IMG/VR virus record: IMGVR_UViG_3300025009_000284
Span: 1 to 34,519 of that record
Origin: a virus
Strand: one strand, 5' to 3'
Length of the DNA: 34,519 bases
Shown: positions 10,771-16,927 of the stretch, one piece after another
How positions within the stretch are numbered: the first letter of the stretch is position 1
Layout of the letters: each line of letters opens with the position of its first letter
Position numbers and translations under genes: made by a program
The notes under the pieces: model-generated
Told to the model about the DNA's origin: nothing
The model's database searches: none
The model's input: the letters and a program-made list of their open reading frames with translations, nothing else

Positions 10771-10843
10771 ATCAAGTCAGGTCGGCAGGCCACACTTGAT
10801 TCGCACACATTAACCGCCTAGCATACAGGGCGGTTTTTGTTTT
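10771..10843 (+). ncRNA. Candidate small structured RNA ending in an intrinsic terminator
   Basis: ATCAAGT (10771-10777) pairs with ACTTGAT (10794-10800), and inside it GGTC pairs with GGCC around a GGCA loop, separated by a symmetric two-base internal loop. Eleven bases later comes the terminator at 10812-10843. No open frame of useful length covers this stretch. A start point near 10715-10720, after TATTAT at 10710, is possible but weak. It could instead be only the 3' end of the upstream transcript. Confidence 0.3.
10812..10843 (+). terminator. Intrinsic terminator
   Basis: AACCGCC (10812-10818) pairs with GGCGGTT (10829-10835) and is followed by a T-rich run TTTTTGTTTT. It would end transcripts from the giant-protein and M23 region or the candidate small RNA upstream. 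Confidence 0.8.
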
Positions 10844-10877
10844 GGTATATTTAATGCTGGATAACTTTGTGGATCGA

Positions 10878-10900
10878 GTAGACACCATAAGGGTGTTTAC
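10878..10900. other. Nine-base-pair inverted repeat
   Basis: GTAGACACC (10878-10886) pairs with GGTGTTTAC (10892-10900), with one G-T pair and a five-base loop ATAAG. No U-run follows. It could be a DNA operator or an RNA hairpin; it lies between two terminators. Confidence 0.45.
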
Positions 10901-10932
10901 ACTAAAGAGAAACTCGGTTACTCCTTCAAATG

Positions 10933-10956
10933 AAGCCTCTCCGGAGGCTTTTATTT
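10933..10956 (+). terminator. Intrinsic terminator
   Basis: AAGCCTC (10933-10939) pairs with GAGGCTT (10944-10950) around TCCG, followed by TTTTATTT. It is the second terminator within 120 bases and insulates the promoter at 10962 from upstream transcription. Confidence 0.8.
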
Positions 10957-10961
10957 GACCT

Positions 10962-10992
10962 ACTTGACAAGATATGATAATGTTTATTTAGC
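10962..10992 (+). promoter_or_regulatory. Candidate promoter (TACTTGACA type) for the structured leader and 11086 gene block
   Basis: TACTTGACA (-35 TTGACA at 10964-10969) is followed by an AT-rich stretch with a weak -10 such as TATTTA at 10985-10990. The same nine bases open the promoters at 12871 and 25485, and TATGATAAT follows the -35 both here and at 12871. The -10 is ambiguous. Confidence 0.5.
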
Positions 10993-10998
10993 GTAATT

Positions 10999-11085
10999 CT
11001 TTAGCATCAGTCTGTTTTTTAGAGGGGTGGGACAAGGGAGGCTAAAGTCCCACGCTACCCACTCTTCGAAAAAGCAGACTTTTTA
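10999..11085 (+). promoter_or_regulatory. Highly structured 5' leader with possible pseudoknot, ending in a U-run at the start codon
   Basis: AGTCTG (11009-11014) pairs with CAGACT (11075-11080), and the helix continues as T5/A5 (11016-11020 with 11069-11073) and AGAG/CTCT. It is capped by GTGGGAC (11027-11033) with GTCCCAC (11047-11053). The 13-base loop contains GCTAAA (11041-11046), which can pair with TTTAGC (11000-11005) upstream, giving a pseudoknot. The long stem ends at TTTTT immediately before ATG 11086, so the same stem could act as a terminator. This resembles a riboswitch or attenuator, or a free-standing small RNA. No known class is recognised. Confidence 0.55.
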
Positions 11086-11316
11086 ATGAAAGAAACATTT
11101 TGGAAACCAGTAGGAAATAGAGAAATTAGGACCAAACCTAGACGGCATCATAATGTTTTATGCCCATTTTGTTTAGAGAAAAAGAAGAATATCAATCTTC
11201 ATTATCGCCTGTATCATCCGGAAGAAAATGTAAAAGACCAGAGGGCGGTAATGTCTGGAGAAATTGGAGTGATTTATGGTGTTAAATTTTGTGTAACCTC
11301 AAATGGACTGGAATAA
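11086..11316 (+). CDS. Small C2H2-type zinc-finger protein
   Basis: The protein has 76 residues with CPFC followed by HYRLYH, a Cys-x2-Cys and His-x4-His arrangement of the sort seen in small DNA- or RNA-binding fingers. The N-terminal 25 residues are basic. It starts directly at the foot of the structured leader, with no Shine-Dalgarno. Its 3' end overlaps the next gene by 14 bases. As the first gene after a promoter and two terminators, it may be an early regulator; that is inferred from position. Confidence 0.65.
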   Translation: MKETFWKPVGNREIRTKPRRHHNVLCPFCLEKKKNINLHYRLYHPEENVKDQRAVMSGEIGVIYGVKFCVTSNGLE

Positions 11317-11506
11317 GCTAAGAGAGAATAAATGCCCTAAATGTGGCAAGGATATTAAACCGAAGATAGATTTTGGACTGTTCTGGTGTTCCAATACCAT
11401 GTGTAGCTTTAGGATTTCCCCGGAAAGATTTAATGAGATTATCAACAGCCCACCTCGATTCAAAGAGGAGAAGCACTACCGACCAAGAGATGAAGAACCG
11501 GAATAA
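11303..11506 (+). CDS. Small zinc-ribbon protein
   Basis: The protein has 67 residues with CPKC near residue 11 and a second pair of cysteines (WCSNTMC) near residue 29, giving a four-cysteine ribbon. A charged tail follows (KHYRPRDEEPE). It overlaps both neighbours, which indicates translational coupling. No specific family is recognised; nucleic-acid binding is the usual role of such ribbons. Confidence 0.65.
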   Translation: MDWNKLRENKCPKCGKDIKPKIDFGLFWCSNTMCSFRISPERFNEIINSPPRFKEEKHYRPRDEEPE

Positions 11507-11789
11507 ATCAATTAGTGCGACAAATACTCTATCAAAGAAAGAATTTGTAAGTGTAGTTAAGATGCTTAAAAACAGAACTCCTATGAATGTAGTCAAGGAG
11601 GCTTTTATGAACACTCCGGTAGTGCTTACTCCGTTTATGTCAAGAATCATTGAGGAAGATATGTGGTTTATCCCCAATAGTCATTATGCTAAGAAGTACG
11701 AAGACCAAATGATCGATGGTGAAATAGGTGTACTAAACTCCCTTGTTGGTCCCCGAAGAATTATTATAGACAAATATGTAAAGGCATGA
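11490..11789 (+). CDS. Hypothetical protein
   Basis: The start at ATG 11490 (99 residues) is preferred, because the in-frame stretch before it is the shadow of the zinc-ribbon gene in another frame. The product is basic at the N-terminus (MKNRNKS) and mixed helix and strand after that, with no recognisable motif. It overlaps the previous gene by 17 bases and the next by an ATGA junction. Function is unknown. Confidence 0.6.
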   Translation: MKNRNKSISATNTLSKKEFVSVVKMLKNRTPMNVVKEAFMNTPVVLTPFMSRIIEEDMWFIPNSHYAKKYEDQMIDGEIGVLNSLVGPRRIIIDKYVKA

Positions 11790-11986
11790 AGAACCCGATT
11801 AATATCATGGAGAAATACATGAACAAGTTACTGGAGAATCCGGAAGTGGTAGCATGTTTGGCCGCCGGAATTAAATATGAACTTGAGAGTGATGGAAAGA
11901 GTATCAAGTTTAAGACAATCAATCCGGTAATGTTTGTAAGAAATGGCAATGGAGAAATAATAAGTGTAATAGAAAACCATGAATAA
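11786..11986 (+). CDS. Hypothetical small protein
   Basis: The 66-residue product starts in an ATGA overlap with the previous stop. It has a helical N-terminal half and a C-terminal half of short strands (IKFKTINP, MFVRNGNGEIISV). No family is recognised. It is part of the compact block 11086-12482, where every gene overlaps the next. Confidence 0.6.
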   Translation: MKNPINIMEKYMNKLLENPEVVACLAAGIKYELESDGKSIKFKTINPVMFVRNGNGEIISVIENHE

Positions 11987-12482
11987 AAAAAATAAATCGA
12001 GTAGAAAGATGGCTGATGAACTAGGAAATACCCTAGCCACTTTCTATGACCGACAGATGATAAAGATGGCAACCGCCAATGATATCTTTCCACCTGAGAA
12101 GATCGTAGGATATCGCATGGTCCGAGTACCAAGAATATTCCATTTACCAATACCGGTAATTAAATGGCAAACTGATGGAGATTGCTACGAGTGTTACACC
12201 GAGACTGGCATTTTAATCACTTCCGGGACCATTAAGATCCGGCTAGGAAGCAAGATGGAGAGACAACCGATATATGAGAGAGAGAAAGGAAATGGAAGTG
12301 TGATTAAATTCAAGAGATATTCACCCCTAGACCTAATTGGTAAGGTTGAATCGGCTAAGGCAAATGCGGTAAGTGATTACAACAAGATGGGAGAGAAGTA
12401 TTGTGATAGGCCTAGAAAGGCAGTAATAAAGAATGACATTATCTATGAAAGAAAAGCCCGAACAAAGCGACAGCCTCACTAG
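11979..12482 (+). CDS. Hypothetical basic protein
   Basis: The product has 167 residues and is rich in Lys and Arg at both ends (NKKNKSSRK; KARTKRQPH). No catalytic motif is evident. The start overlaps the previous gene by eight bases. It is the last confident gene before the tRNA-like gene. The frame continues past the TAG with protein-like text (see 12483-12735), so the C-terminus may have been longer. Confidence 0.6.
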   Translation: MNKKNKSSRKMADELGNTLATFYDRQMIKMATANDIFPPEKIVGYRMVRVPRIFHLPIPVIKWQTDGDCYECYTETGILITSGTIKIRLGSKMERQPIYEREKGNGSVIKFKRYSPLDLIGKVESAKANAVSDYNKMGEKYCDRPRKAVIKNDIIYERKARTKRQPH

Positions 12483-12735
12483 GGATCCGCAATACTAGCG
12501 GAATATAAAAAGAGGGTGAGAGGTAGGCGAAAGATGTATGCCGGATGGAAAGCTCTAATCCACAGAGCCGCCGACTGTTAAGAGAAGCCAGAAAGCTCAA
12601 CCTTAATAGAACAAGAGAGGATGCGAATAGCCGGAGAGACAACCGAACAAGCTATCTACAGAGAGGTATTTCCCAATACCGGCTCCTAATGTGTCCGGAT
12701 GAAATTTTAAGAGAAAGAAACTCTACCAAAAGTAA
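12483..12735 (+). other. No confident gene; interrupted reading frame
   Basis: Immediately after the TAG at 12480 the same frame reads on with plausible protein (AEYKKR, GWKALIHRA) to a TAA, then again (TLIEQERMRIAG, AIYREVFPN) to a second TAA at about 12687-12689. A frame from 12545 to 12772 is open but is very Arg/Ser-rich and runs into the tRNA-like gene. The stretch could hold short decayed or very small genes; none is well supported. Confidence 0.3.
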
Positions 12736-12821
12736 GGTCCAGATCCGATTCGAACGGATAACCTCCGAATAGAAGCATTTTGTCATCTATTGTCGCTCTA
12801 TCCCACTTGAGCTACTGGACC
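12736..12821 (-). tRNA. tRNA-like gene with abnormal anticodon arm (possibly tRNA-Arg UCU derived)
   Basis: Read on the minus strand, the acceptor stem GGTCCAG/CTGGACC (7 bp), D stem GCTC/GAGC (4 bp) and T arm ATCCG-TTCGAAT-CGGAT are all perfect. Between the D and T stems there are about 12 extra bases, and no five-base-pair stem with a seven-base loop can be formed. One alternative fold pairs AATAGA with TCTATT around a 12-base loop. CTTCTAT is present and would be a normal tRNA-Arg(UCU) loop matching the phage's heavy AGA use, but its 5' stem half is missing. CCA is not encoded. It is either a degenerate tRNA, an unusually spliced one, or a tRNA mimic. Confidence 0.6.
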
Positions 12822-12870
12822 ATGAGACCAGTTTATCACCCTTTTTTAGAACCGGTCCGAAAGGAGGTAC

Positions 12871-12898
12871 TTGACATATGATAATATATCCCTATACT
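12871..12898 (+). promoter_or_regulatory. Promoter, TTGACA-16-TATACT
   Basis: TTGACA at 12871-12876 and TATACT at 12893-12898 are separated by 16 bases. The transcript would start near 12905, giving a leader of about 40 bases before ATG 12948. The -35 lies in TACTTGACA, shared with 10962 and 25483. Confidence 0.75.
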
Positions 12899-12947
12899 AA
12901 TATACAGACAGGTATTAAAAATCAATCATAGAAAGGAAAAACCTAAT

Positions 12948-13175
12948 ATGAAAGTCAGAGAGTTAATAAAACAACTGAGGTATATCGATCCGGAGAATGA
13001 AGTGTTCCTTGGGGAGATCGAGGCGAAGAGAACCGGCAAGATGAAGAAAGTCTACGGAGATATCACCATCAGATTTCACAACATGGTCCAGTTTGGACCG
13101 ATTGACAGCGTGATACTTACCGGCCAGTACGGTAGTGAGTTACACATGAACAAAGGAGGCAAGGATGGACAATAA
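12948..13175 (+). CDS. Small phage hypothetical protein (VRELIxxL type)
   Basis: The 75-residue protein opens with KVRELIKQLRYIDPENEV, a pattern common in short phage and mobile-element proteins that begin with a helix followed by (D/N)PE(N/A)EV and a strand. The function of that group is not established. It is the first gene of the operon driven by the promoter at 12871. Its last 11 bases overlap the next gene. Confidence 0.65.
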   Translation: MKVRELIKQLRYIDPENEVFLGEIEAKRTGKMKKVYGDITIRFHNMVQFGPIDSVILTGQYGSELHMNKGGKDGQ

Positions 13176-13299
13176 ATTCAAAAACAAGAAGGATGCTCAG
13201 GATGTGGCTGATAGCTACAATATGGGAGCGGATTACAGTTTTGCCTCAGTAAAGCAGGACGGTGAGTATTGGGTGGTAGTTATTAAATATTATTCATAA
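13165..13299 (+). CDS. Very small hypothetical protein
   Basis: A 44-residue frame (MDNKFKNKKD to IKYYS) starts at ATG 13165 behind AAAGGAGG, one of the two best Shine-Dalgarno sites in the window. It overlaps the preceding gene and ends five bases before the next. It has a helical N-terminal half and a C-terminal strand (YWVVVIKYY). No family is recognised. Confidence 0.6.
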   Translation: MDNKFKNKKDAQDVADSYNMGADYSFASVKQDGEYWVVVIKYYS

Positions 13300-13304
13300 A
13301 CAAA

Positions 13305-13529
13305 ATGACAGGAACACAGGCACTAAACATTGATAGTCAAACCCTTGATCAATGCTTGAAAACTACTATGAATTTCGGAGAGTTTATCATTCGAAATATA
13401 TGTACCGGACAGGTATATACAATCCCTTTTGGAGGAATGGATTGGGTAATTGCCATAGGATTGTTAGCGGCAGGATTCGGGTTAGTATTAATGTTTTTCG
13501 CAATGGCGATATCGATTATTAAACTATAA
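13305..13529 (+). CDS. Small single-pass membrane protein
   Basis: The product has 74 residues with one strong hydrophobic segment near residues 45-72 (WVIAIGLLAAGFGLVLMFFA) and a polar N-terminal part containing two cysteines. The leader is A-rich without a Shine-Dalgarno. Function is unknown. Its place just before a single-strand-binding-like gene does not suggest a lysis role, although a holin-like protein cannot be excluded. Confidence 0.6.
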   Translation: MTGTQALNIDSQTLDQCLKTTMNFGEFIIRNICTGQVYTIPFGGMDWVIAIGLLAAGFGLVLMFFAMAISIIKL

Positions 13530-13539
13530 ATATAACAAA

Positions 13540-14424
13540 ATGAACGGAGAAGATACATTTAAAGCACTAGGAGAGAAATTAAAGGCAGAAACCGCCGTAA
13601 ACAAACCGAAAGAAGAGTTTGTACCGGTCCGAGAAGCAGAGATGGCTAGTGCGATTATCACTATGGATAGCATAGCGGCCAACCAAGAGCTGGCACGAAG
13701 ATATCAGCAAGCCTCCAAGATGGGTTCTGAGAACTTATCAGGTGGTATGCCGATACTCAAGATACATTCCATTGGCAGAAGCACTAACGAGCTTTCAGAT
13801 GGCTCAGAGCCTAATAATGGATGGTTCTACTACAAGCCGACCAAACAGCAATTCGAGACAGTTGAGTGTCATATCTTAGCGATCAGTAGAGGATTCAACA
13901 CTCCAAAGCTAGGAGGAAAACCCGGAGAGACCAGCTACCAGCATTTATTATCAGGAGTAATGAAAATAGAGGGTGAATACGCACCATTTATTATCTACCT
14001 GAACTCAGCCGGACACCGGAACAAGATGTACGCTTTCGGTAAGCAGATCCACCAGTTCACCCACCAGAGACCGATAGGGATCCCCATGTTCGCCATGACG
14101 GTCAAGCTATTCACGGTCCAAGAGAAGTATGAATTTACCGGAGATGATGGAAAGAAGATGAGCGGTAAGTCATGGGTAATGGACTACGAGTTGAAGCTGA
14201 ATGAGGATGGAACACCGGTGTTGGTCGGAGATGTAAAAGAGTTTGACTTCTTGGAAGAGAGTGTTATCAAGGCTCAGGAGATGATGGAATCAATGATAAC
14301 CAGTAAAGTAGGCGAGGAAGCTCAACCGGCAGTAATGTCAGAAGAGACAGCAGTACAAGGTGAAGAGATTTTTACCGGTAAGTCAGATGATAAGCCTGTT
14401 AATAATGAGGAAATGCCTTTCTAA
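13540..14424 (+). CDS. Probable single-stranded DNA-binding-like protein with acidic MPF tail
   Basis: This 294-residue protein ends in a flexible acidic tail closing with NNEEMPF, the form of C-terminal tip that bacterial and phage SSBs use to recruit replication proteins. The middle (about 75-235) is rich in strands and aromatic residues. It contains a run of conserved-looking text around FIIYLNSAGHRNKMYAFGKQ, compatible with an OB-like fold. An SSB role is inferred from the tail and the size; the fold was not tested. It is followed by a micro zinc ribbon and a second protein with an acidic, aromatic end. Confidence 0.55.
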   Translation: MNGEDTFKALGEKLKAETAVNKPKEEFVPVREAEMASAIITMDSIAANQELARRYQQASKMGSENLSGGMPILKIHSIGRSTNELSDGSEPNNGWFYYKPTKQQFETVECHILAISRGFNTPKLGGKPGETSYQHLLSGVMKIEGEYAPFIIYLNSAGHRNKMYAFGKQIHQFTHQRPIGIPMFAMTVKLFTVQEKYEFTGDDGKKMSGKSWVMDYELKLNEDGTPVLVGDVKEFDFLEESVIKAQEMMESMITSKVGEEAQPAVMSEETAVQGEEIFTGKSDDKPVNNEEMPF

Positions 14425-14429
14425 AGCCT

Positions 14430-14561
14430 ATGAAACTAAAAAAACTAATCTGTAAAAGATGCGGCAATGAGTGGATACCAAGAACGGAAGCTCCAAAGGT
14501 ATGTCCGAAGTGTAAGACACCCTATTGGAATACGCTAAGGAGGGAGGTCGGATCCAAATGA
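14430..14561 (+). CDS. Micro zinc-ribbon protein
   Basis: The product has 43 residues: CKRC near residue 8 and CPKC near residue 25, the standard two-knuckle zinc ribbon of short phage proteins, with a conserved-looking W after the first knuckle. It starts five bases after the previous stop. Its TGA overlaps the next ATG (ATGA). Such micro-ribbons are typically nucleic-acid or protein adaptors; the specific partner is unknown. Confidence 0.7.
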   Translation: MKLKKLICKRCGNEWIPRTEAPKVCPKCKTPYWNTLRREVGSK

Positions 14562-14896
14562 AGATACACAAAGTCCGGTCTCCTTTCATGAGCCGTCTAG
14601 GACAGTTTGAGAGCGGTAAGCAGACACTAGTCATAGGGCTTGATGTGAACGCTCTCAAGGGAACCGATATCTTCCGGTGTTACTTAGGAGCCAATATCAA
14701 GTGCTACTACCAGATAGAAGGTAAGAAGGGCATAGATTTAGCGGTCCAGTACGATTCATTCTGGACCAATCCCAAAGGTAGGCAGGTAGCTATACTACCC
14801 CTCAAGGACTTTGAGAGAGTAGAAGTGAAGCAACCGGAGCCGGTAAAGGAAGTAGAACCGGAAAAAAAAGAAGAGATTAACTTACCCTTATTCTAA
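14558..14896 (+). CDS. Hypothetical protein with acidic C-terminal tail
   Basis: ATG 14558 (112 residues) is chosen because it forms an ATGA overlap and is preceded by GGAGG about 10 bases upstream; the frame is open further upstream but there it overlies the zinc-ribbon gene. The protein is mixed strand and helix. It ends in a Pro/Glu/Lys linker and a hydrophobic acidic tip (EEINLPLF), which recalls the SSB-like tail of the nearby 13540 gene. It may take part in the same replication or repair complex; this is inference. Confidence 0.6.
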   Translation: MKIHKVRSPFMSRLGQFESGKQTLVIGLDVNALKGTDIFRCYLGANIKCYYQIEGKKGIDLAVQYDSFWTNPKGRQVAILPLKDFERVEVKQPEPVKEVEPEKKEEINLPLF

Positions 14897-14898
14897 GT

Positions 14899-15402
14899 AT
14901 GAAACCACTACTAAACTACACTACCAAGATTGAAGTTTCCAAAACGATTATGGAGATTCAAGAACAGCTTGTCACTCATGGAGCCAAGTCAATCATGTCT
15001 AACTATACTGACACTGGAAGCATTGAGGCTTTGTCTTTTACCATTATCACTGCCGAGGGGAAAGTGATAGGAATAAGGTTGCCTTGTGACCCAAATCCAG
15101 TCTTAAAAGTCATGCAGAGTCAAATAAAAGATAGATGGCACACTAAAGGGACAATACCAGCCTCGTTTGTAAACAAAGAACAAGCTCTGCGAACTGCTTG
15201 GCGTATTGTAAAAGATTGGGTTGAAGCACAGATGGCTTTATTAGAAACACAAATGGTGAAAATGGAACAAGTTTTTTTACCTTACGCAATAGTTCGAGAT
15301 GGGAAAACCTTATTTGAATCTATGAAATCTGGTAACTTCGCCCTATTAGATGCCAAAGTCCAGTCTTCACACGCTGAAGAAGGACAATTAGTAGAAGACT
15401 AA
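14899..15402 (+). CDS. Conserved phage hypothetical protein
   Basis: The product has 167 residues. The sequence pattern is familiar from phage and prophage genomes: an N-terminal NYTTKIEVSKTIMEIQ helix, a short sheet with LSFTII and GIRLPCDP, and a helix around AWRIVKDWVEAQMALLETQMV followed by VFLPY. No function has been established for this group as far as I know, and I see no catalytic signature. It is the first gene of the CCGG-free block and lies two bases after the previous stop. Confidence 0.7.
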   Translation: MKPLLNYTTKIEVSKTIMEIQEQLVTHGAKSIMSNYTDTGSIEALSFTIITAEGKVIGIRLPCDPNPVLKVMQSQIKDRWHTKGTIPASFVNKEQALRTAWRIVKDWVEAQMALLETQMVKMEQVFLPYAIVRDGKTLFESMKSGNFALLDAKVQSSHAEEGQLVED

Positions 15403-15405
15403 CCT

Positions 15406-15747
15406 ATGACTAACACAAACTGGAGGAAATTATTTGAGCAGGAGTGGTTTGTAAAGAATGGAGAACTAAGTCCAGAATCGTATTTGAAAATGATGAACTT
15501 CATCCAATCCACCCTAGACTCTGCCCTCCAAGACCAGAAAGATGAGTTGTTGGAGAAGATAGAGAAAAGAAAGCATAAAACATTTAAGTATATGGCAAAC
15601 CCAACTGTAAGTGCTGACTTTACGAGTGTGGGTGGTATGAAGATTACGGCAGGAGTTCCTTATGAAAATACTTCATCACTTTCAGAAAATGAGATTTTGG
15701 ATAACGACTGCCTAGAAATTATTAAGGGGTTAATTAAAGGAGAATGA
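15406..15747 (+). CDS. Hypothetical protein
   Basis: The 113-residue product is helical in the first 65 residues, including a Lys/Glu-rich amphipathic stretch (KDELLEKIEKRKHK), followed by a Gly/Ser-rich part. It opens with MTNTNWRK, similar to the MTNWKYTRK start of the 15943 gene, hinting at copied starts. It ends in an ATGA overlap with the next gene. Function is unknown. Confidence 0.55.
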   Translation: MTNTNWRKLFEQEWFVKNGELSPESYLKMMNFIQSTLDSALQDQKDELLEKIEKRKHKTFKYMANPTVSADFTSVGGMKITAGVPYENTSSLSENEILDNDCLEIIKGLIKGE

Positions 15748-15950
15748 AACTAAAAGTAACACACCTAAAAAGTGAAGATGGTATCGGACAATTAACTGAA
15801 ACTGTTTACAGGTACAAATGTATCAGTTGCGGTAGGGTTTATGACGATAAAAAAGAGTTTAAGGGACATCTTGAAATTGAGCTTGACCAAGCATACGACA
15901 AAGCAGATTGGGCTAATGAACAGTTATTAGAATTAAATCAAAATGACTAA
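15744..15950 (+). CDS. Small protein with C2H2-like zinc knuckle
   Basis: The product has 68 residues. CISC near residue 25 and a GHLEIE histidine about 14 residues later give a partial C2H2-like finger (only one His is obvious). The C-terminal 25 residues are acidic and helical. It overlaps the previous gene by ATGA and the next by eight bases. A nucleic-acid-binding role is possible but not shown. Confidence 0.55.
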   Translation: MKLKVTHLKSEDGIGQLTETVYRYKCISCGRVYDDKKEFKGHLEIELDQAYDKADWANEQLLELNQND

Positions 15951-16401
15951 CTGGAAATACACAAGAAAAGAGTGGTTTGAAAAACATAAAAACGATGTAA
16001 TCCTCACCAGAGCCGACATTAAGGAATTACTCGCCAAGAAGCCCAAGAAAGAGAAAGACCTCAAAACTGATGCTGATTGGGATGAATACTTAGGAGTTCC
16101 CAAAGACCCCACCCCCGACCAGCAGGAGAGATGTGAGTGGTGTGGAAAGTCTGGAGCTAAACTTGACGGAGAACATTGGATGTGTGAGGCTCACCAGCAG
16201 GAGAAAGAATTAAATGATGATTTAGACCGAGAAGAAAGACAAAGGACTGAATTAGCTGACCAGCAGGAAAACAAAGGTGATAAAATAAAAAGGGGAAGCG
16301 TTGGTTTGGAAAATCACTCTACTCTATGCTTGGTTAAAGAGCCTAAGTCCTTATGCGGAAGGCTCTTTTTCCGTATCCGTAAGCTGTTAAAAGAACATTA
16401 A
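15943..16401 (+). CDS. Zinc-ribbon-containing hypothetical protein, 3' end doubtful
   Basis: The 152-residue frame has a basic, helical N-terminal third, then CEWCGKSG and a later C/H pair (WMCEAHQ), forming a four-ligand ribbon near residues 65-85, and a charged helix. The last 35 or so codons look unlike protein and include the intrinsic terminator at 16336-16372. The true end is probably near 16290, where an A-rich stretch (ATAAAATAAAAAGG) could have suffered a one-base slip that removed a nearby TAA. Function is unknown. Confidence 0.5.
   Translation: MTNWKYTRKEWFEKHKNDVILTRADIKELLAKKPKKEKDLKTDADWDEYLGVPKDPTPDQQERCEWCGKSGAKLDGEHWMCEAHQQEKELNDDLDREERQRTELADQQENKGDKIKRGSVGLENHSTLCLVKEPKSLCGRLFFRIRKLLKEH
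16336..16372 (+). terminator. Intrinsic terminator inside the 3' end of an open frame
   Basis: AAAGAGCCT (16336-16344) pairs with AGGCTCTTT (16360-16368), a nine-base-pair stem followed by TTTTT to about 16370. It would end the transcript of the 14899-16290 genes while still inside the nominal 15943 frame. Confidence 0.75.
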
Positions 16402-16455
16402 AACAAGGCAGAGAATTAAATGATATGGGTCAGTATTTATTGTTTACGAATAAAT

Positions 16456-16710
16456 ATGATTAAAATAAACTTACCCAATCCAAACGAGATGAGTATCCCC
16501 AGCTTTTTCGCACAAATGAGGATTGCTATAAAAGCAGCGGAGAAATCTTACGAAGAGATGATGAAAGTTAAAGACCCTGAAGGCGATAGCGACTATCCCT
16601 ATATTCTGTGGAGATTGCCAGACATTCTGATGAACAGAATAGAGGAAACTGAAATTGACCCGACAGATGAGGATTTTCAGAAATTAAGTCTGGAAATAGT
16701 TAGTGATTAG
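16456..16710 (+). CDS. Hypothetical small protein
   Basis: The start at ATG 16456 (84 residues, MIKINLPNPNEMS) is preferred to 16420, because the extra 12 residues are hydrophobic noise and the later ATG has an AT-rich leader. The product is acidic and helical (AIKAAEKSYEEMMKV). It lies just after the terminator at 16336-16372 and shares the CCGG-free composition. No family is recognised. Confidence 0.5.
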   Translation: MIKINLPNPNEMSIPSFFAQMRIAIKAAEKSYEEMMKVKDPEGDSDYPYILWRLPDILMNRIEETEIDPTDEDFQKLSLEIVSD

Positions 16711-16771
16711 TAATTAGCAAACTTGCCCCTATCATCTAGTTCTTTGAATTTAATTAAAAATAATTTATTAA

Positions 16772-16927
16772 ATGAACACAAGTAGATTCTGTGAGTGTGG
16801 AGAATTGAAGGATAGAGACATGATTATGTGTGATAACTGTCGGAGGATAGAGGCTATGTTAGCTTGGAGGAAGTTCAAAAAGACTAAGAAGATATCAGCC
16901 TTCAAGGATTCAGGAGTGAAACTGTAA
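16772..16927 (+). CDS. Micro zinc-ribbon protein
   Basis: The frame of 51 residues has CEC near residue 7 and CDNC near residue 20, then a basic helix (WRKFKKTKK). It is preceded by an AT-rich leader without a Shine-Dalgarno (AATTTATTAAATG). It is the fifth or sixth Cys-pair micro-protein in a 6 kb stretch. A DNA- or RNA-binding role is likely from the form but not proven. Confidence 0.6.
   Translation: MNTSRFCECGELKDRDMIMCDNCRRIEAMLAWRKFKKTKKISAFKDSGVKL

Noticed and set aside
10587-11085. CRISPR array or attachment site in the gene-free region
   Set aside because: No direct repeats at regular spacing and no integrase nearby; the region contains inverted repeats only.
11373-11489. Upstream start for the 11490 gene
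   Set aside because: This part is fully inside the zinc-ribbon gene in another frame, and the translated text is unlike the rest of the protein.
12545-12772. Open plus-strand frame of 75 codons
   Set aside because: It is Arg/Ser/Asn-rich without a protein-like pattern, overlaps the tRNA-like gene by 37 bases and has no leader signal.
12736-12821. Simple tRNA with a canonical intron in the anticodon loop
   Set aside because: Removing 12-13 bases at the usual position after base 37 leaves no pairing between the two halves of the anticodon stem.
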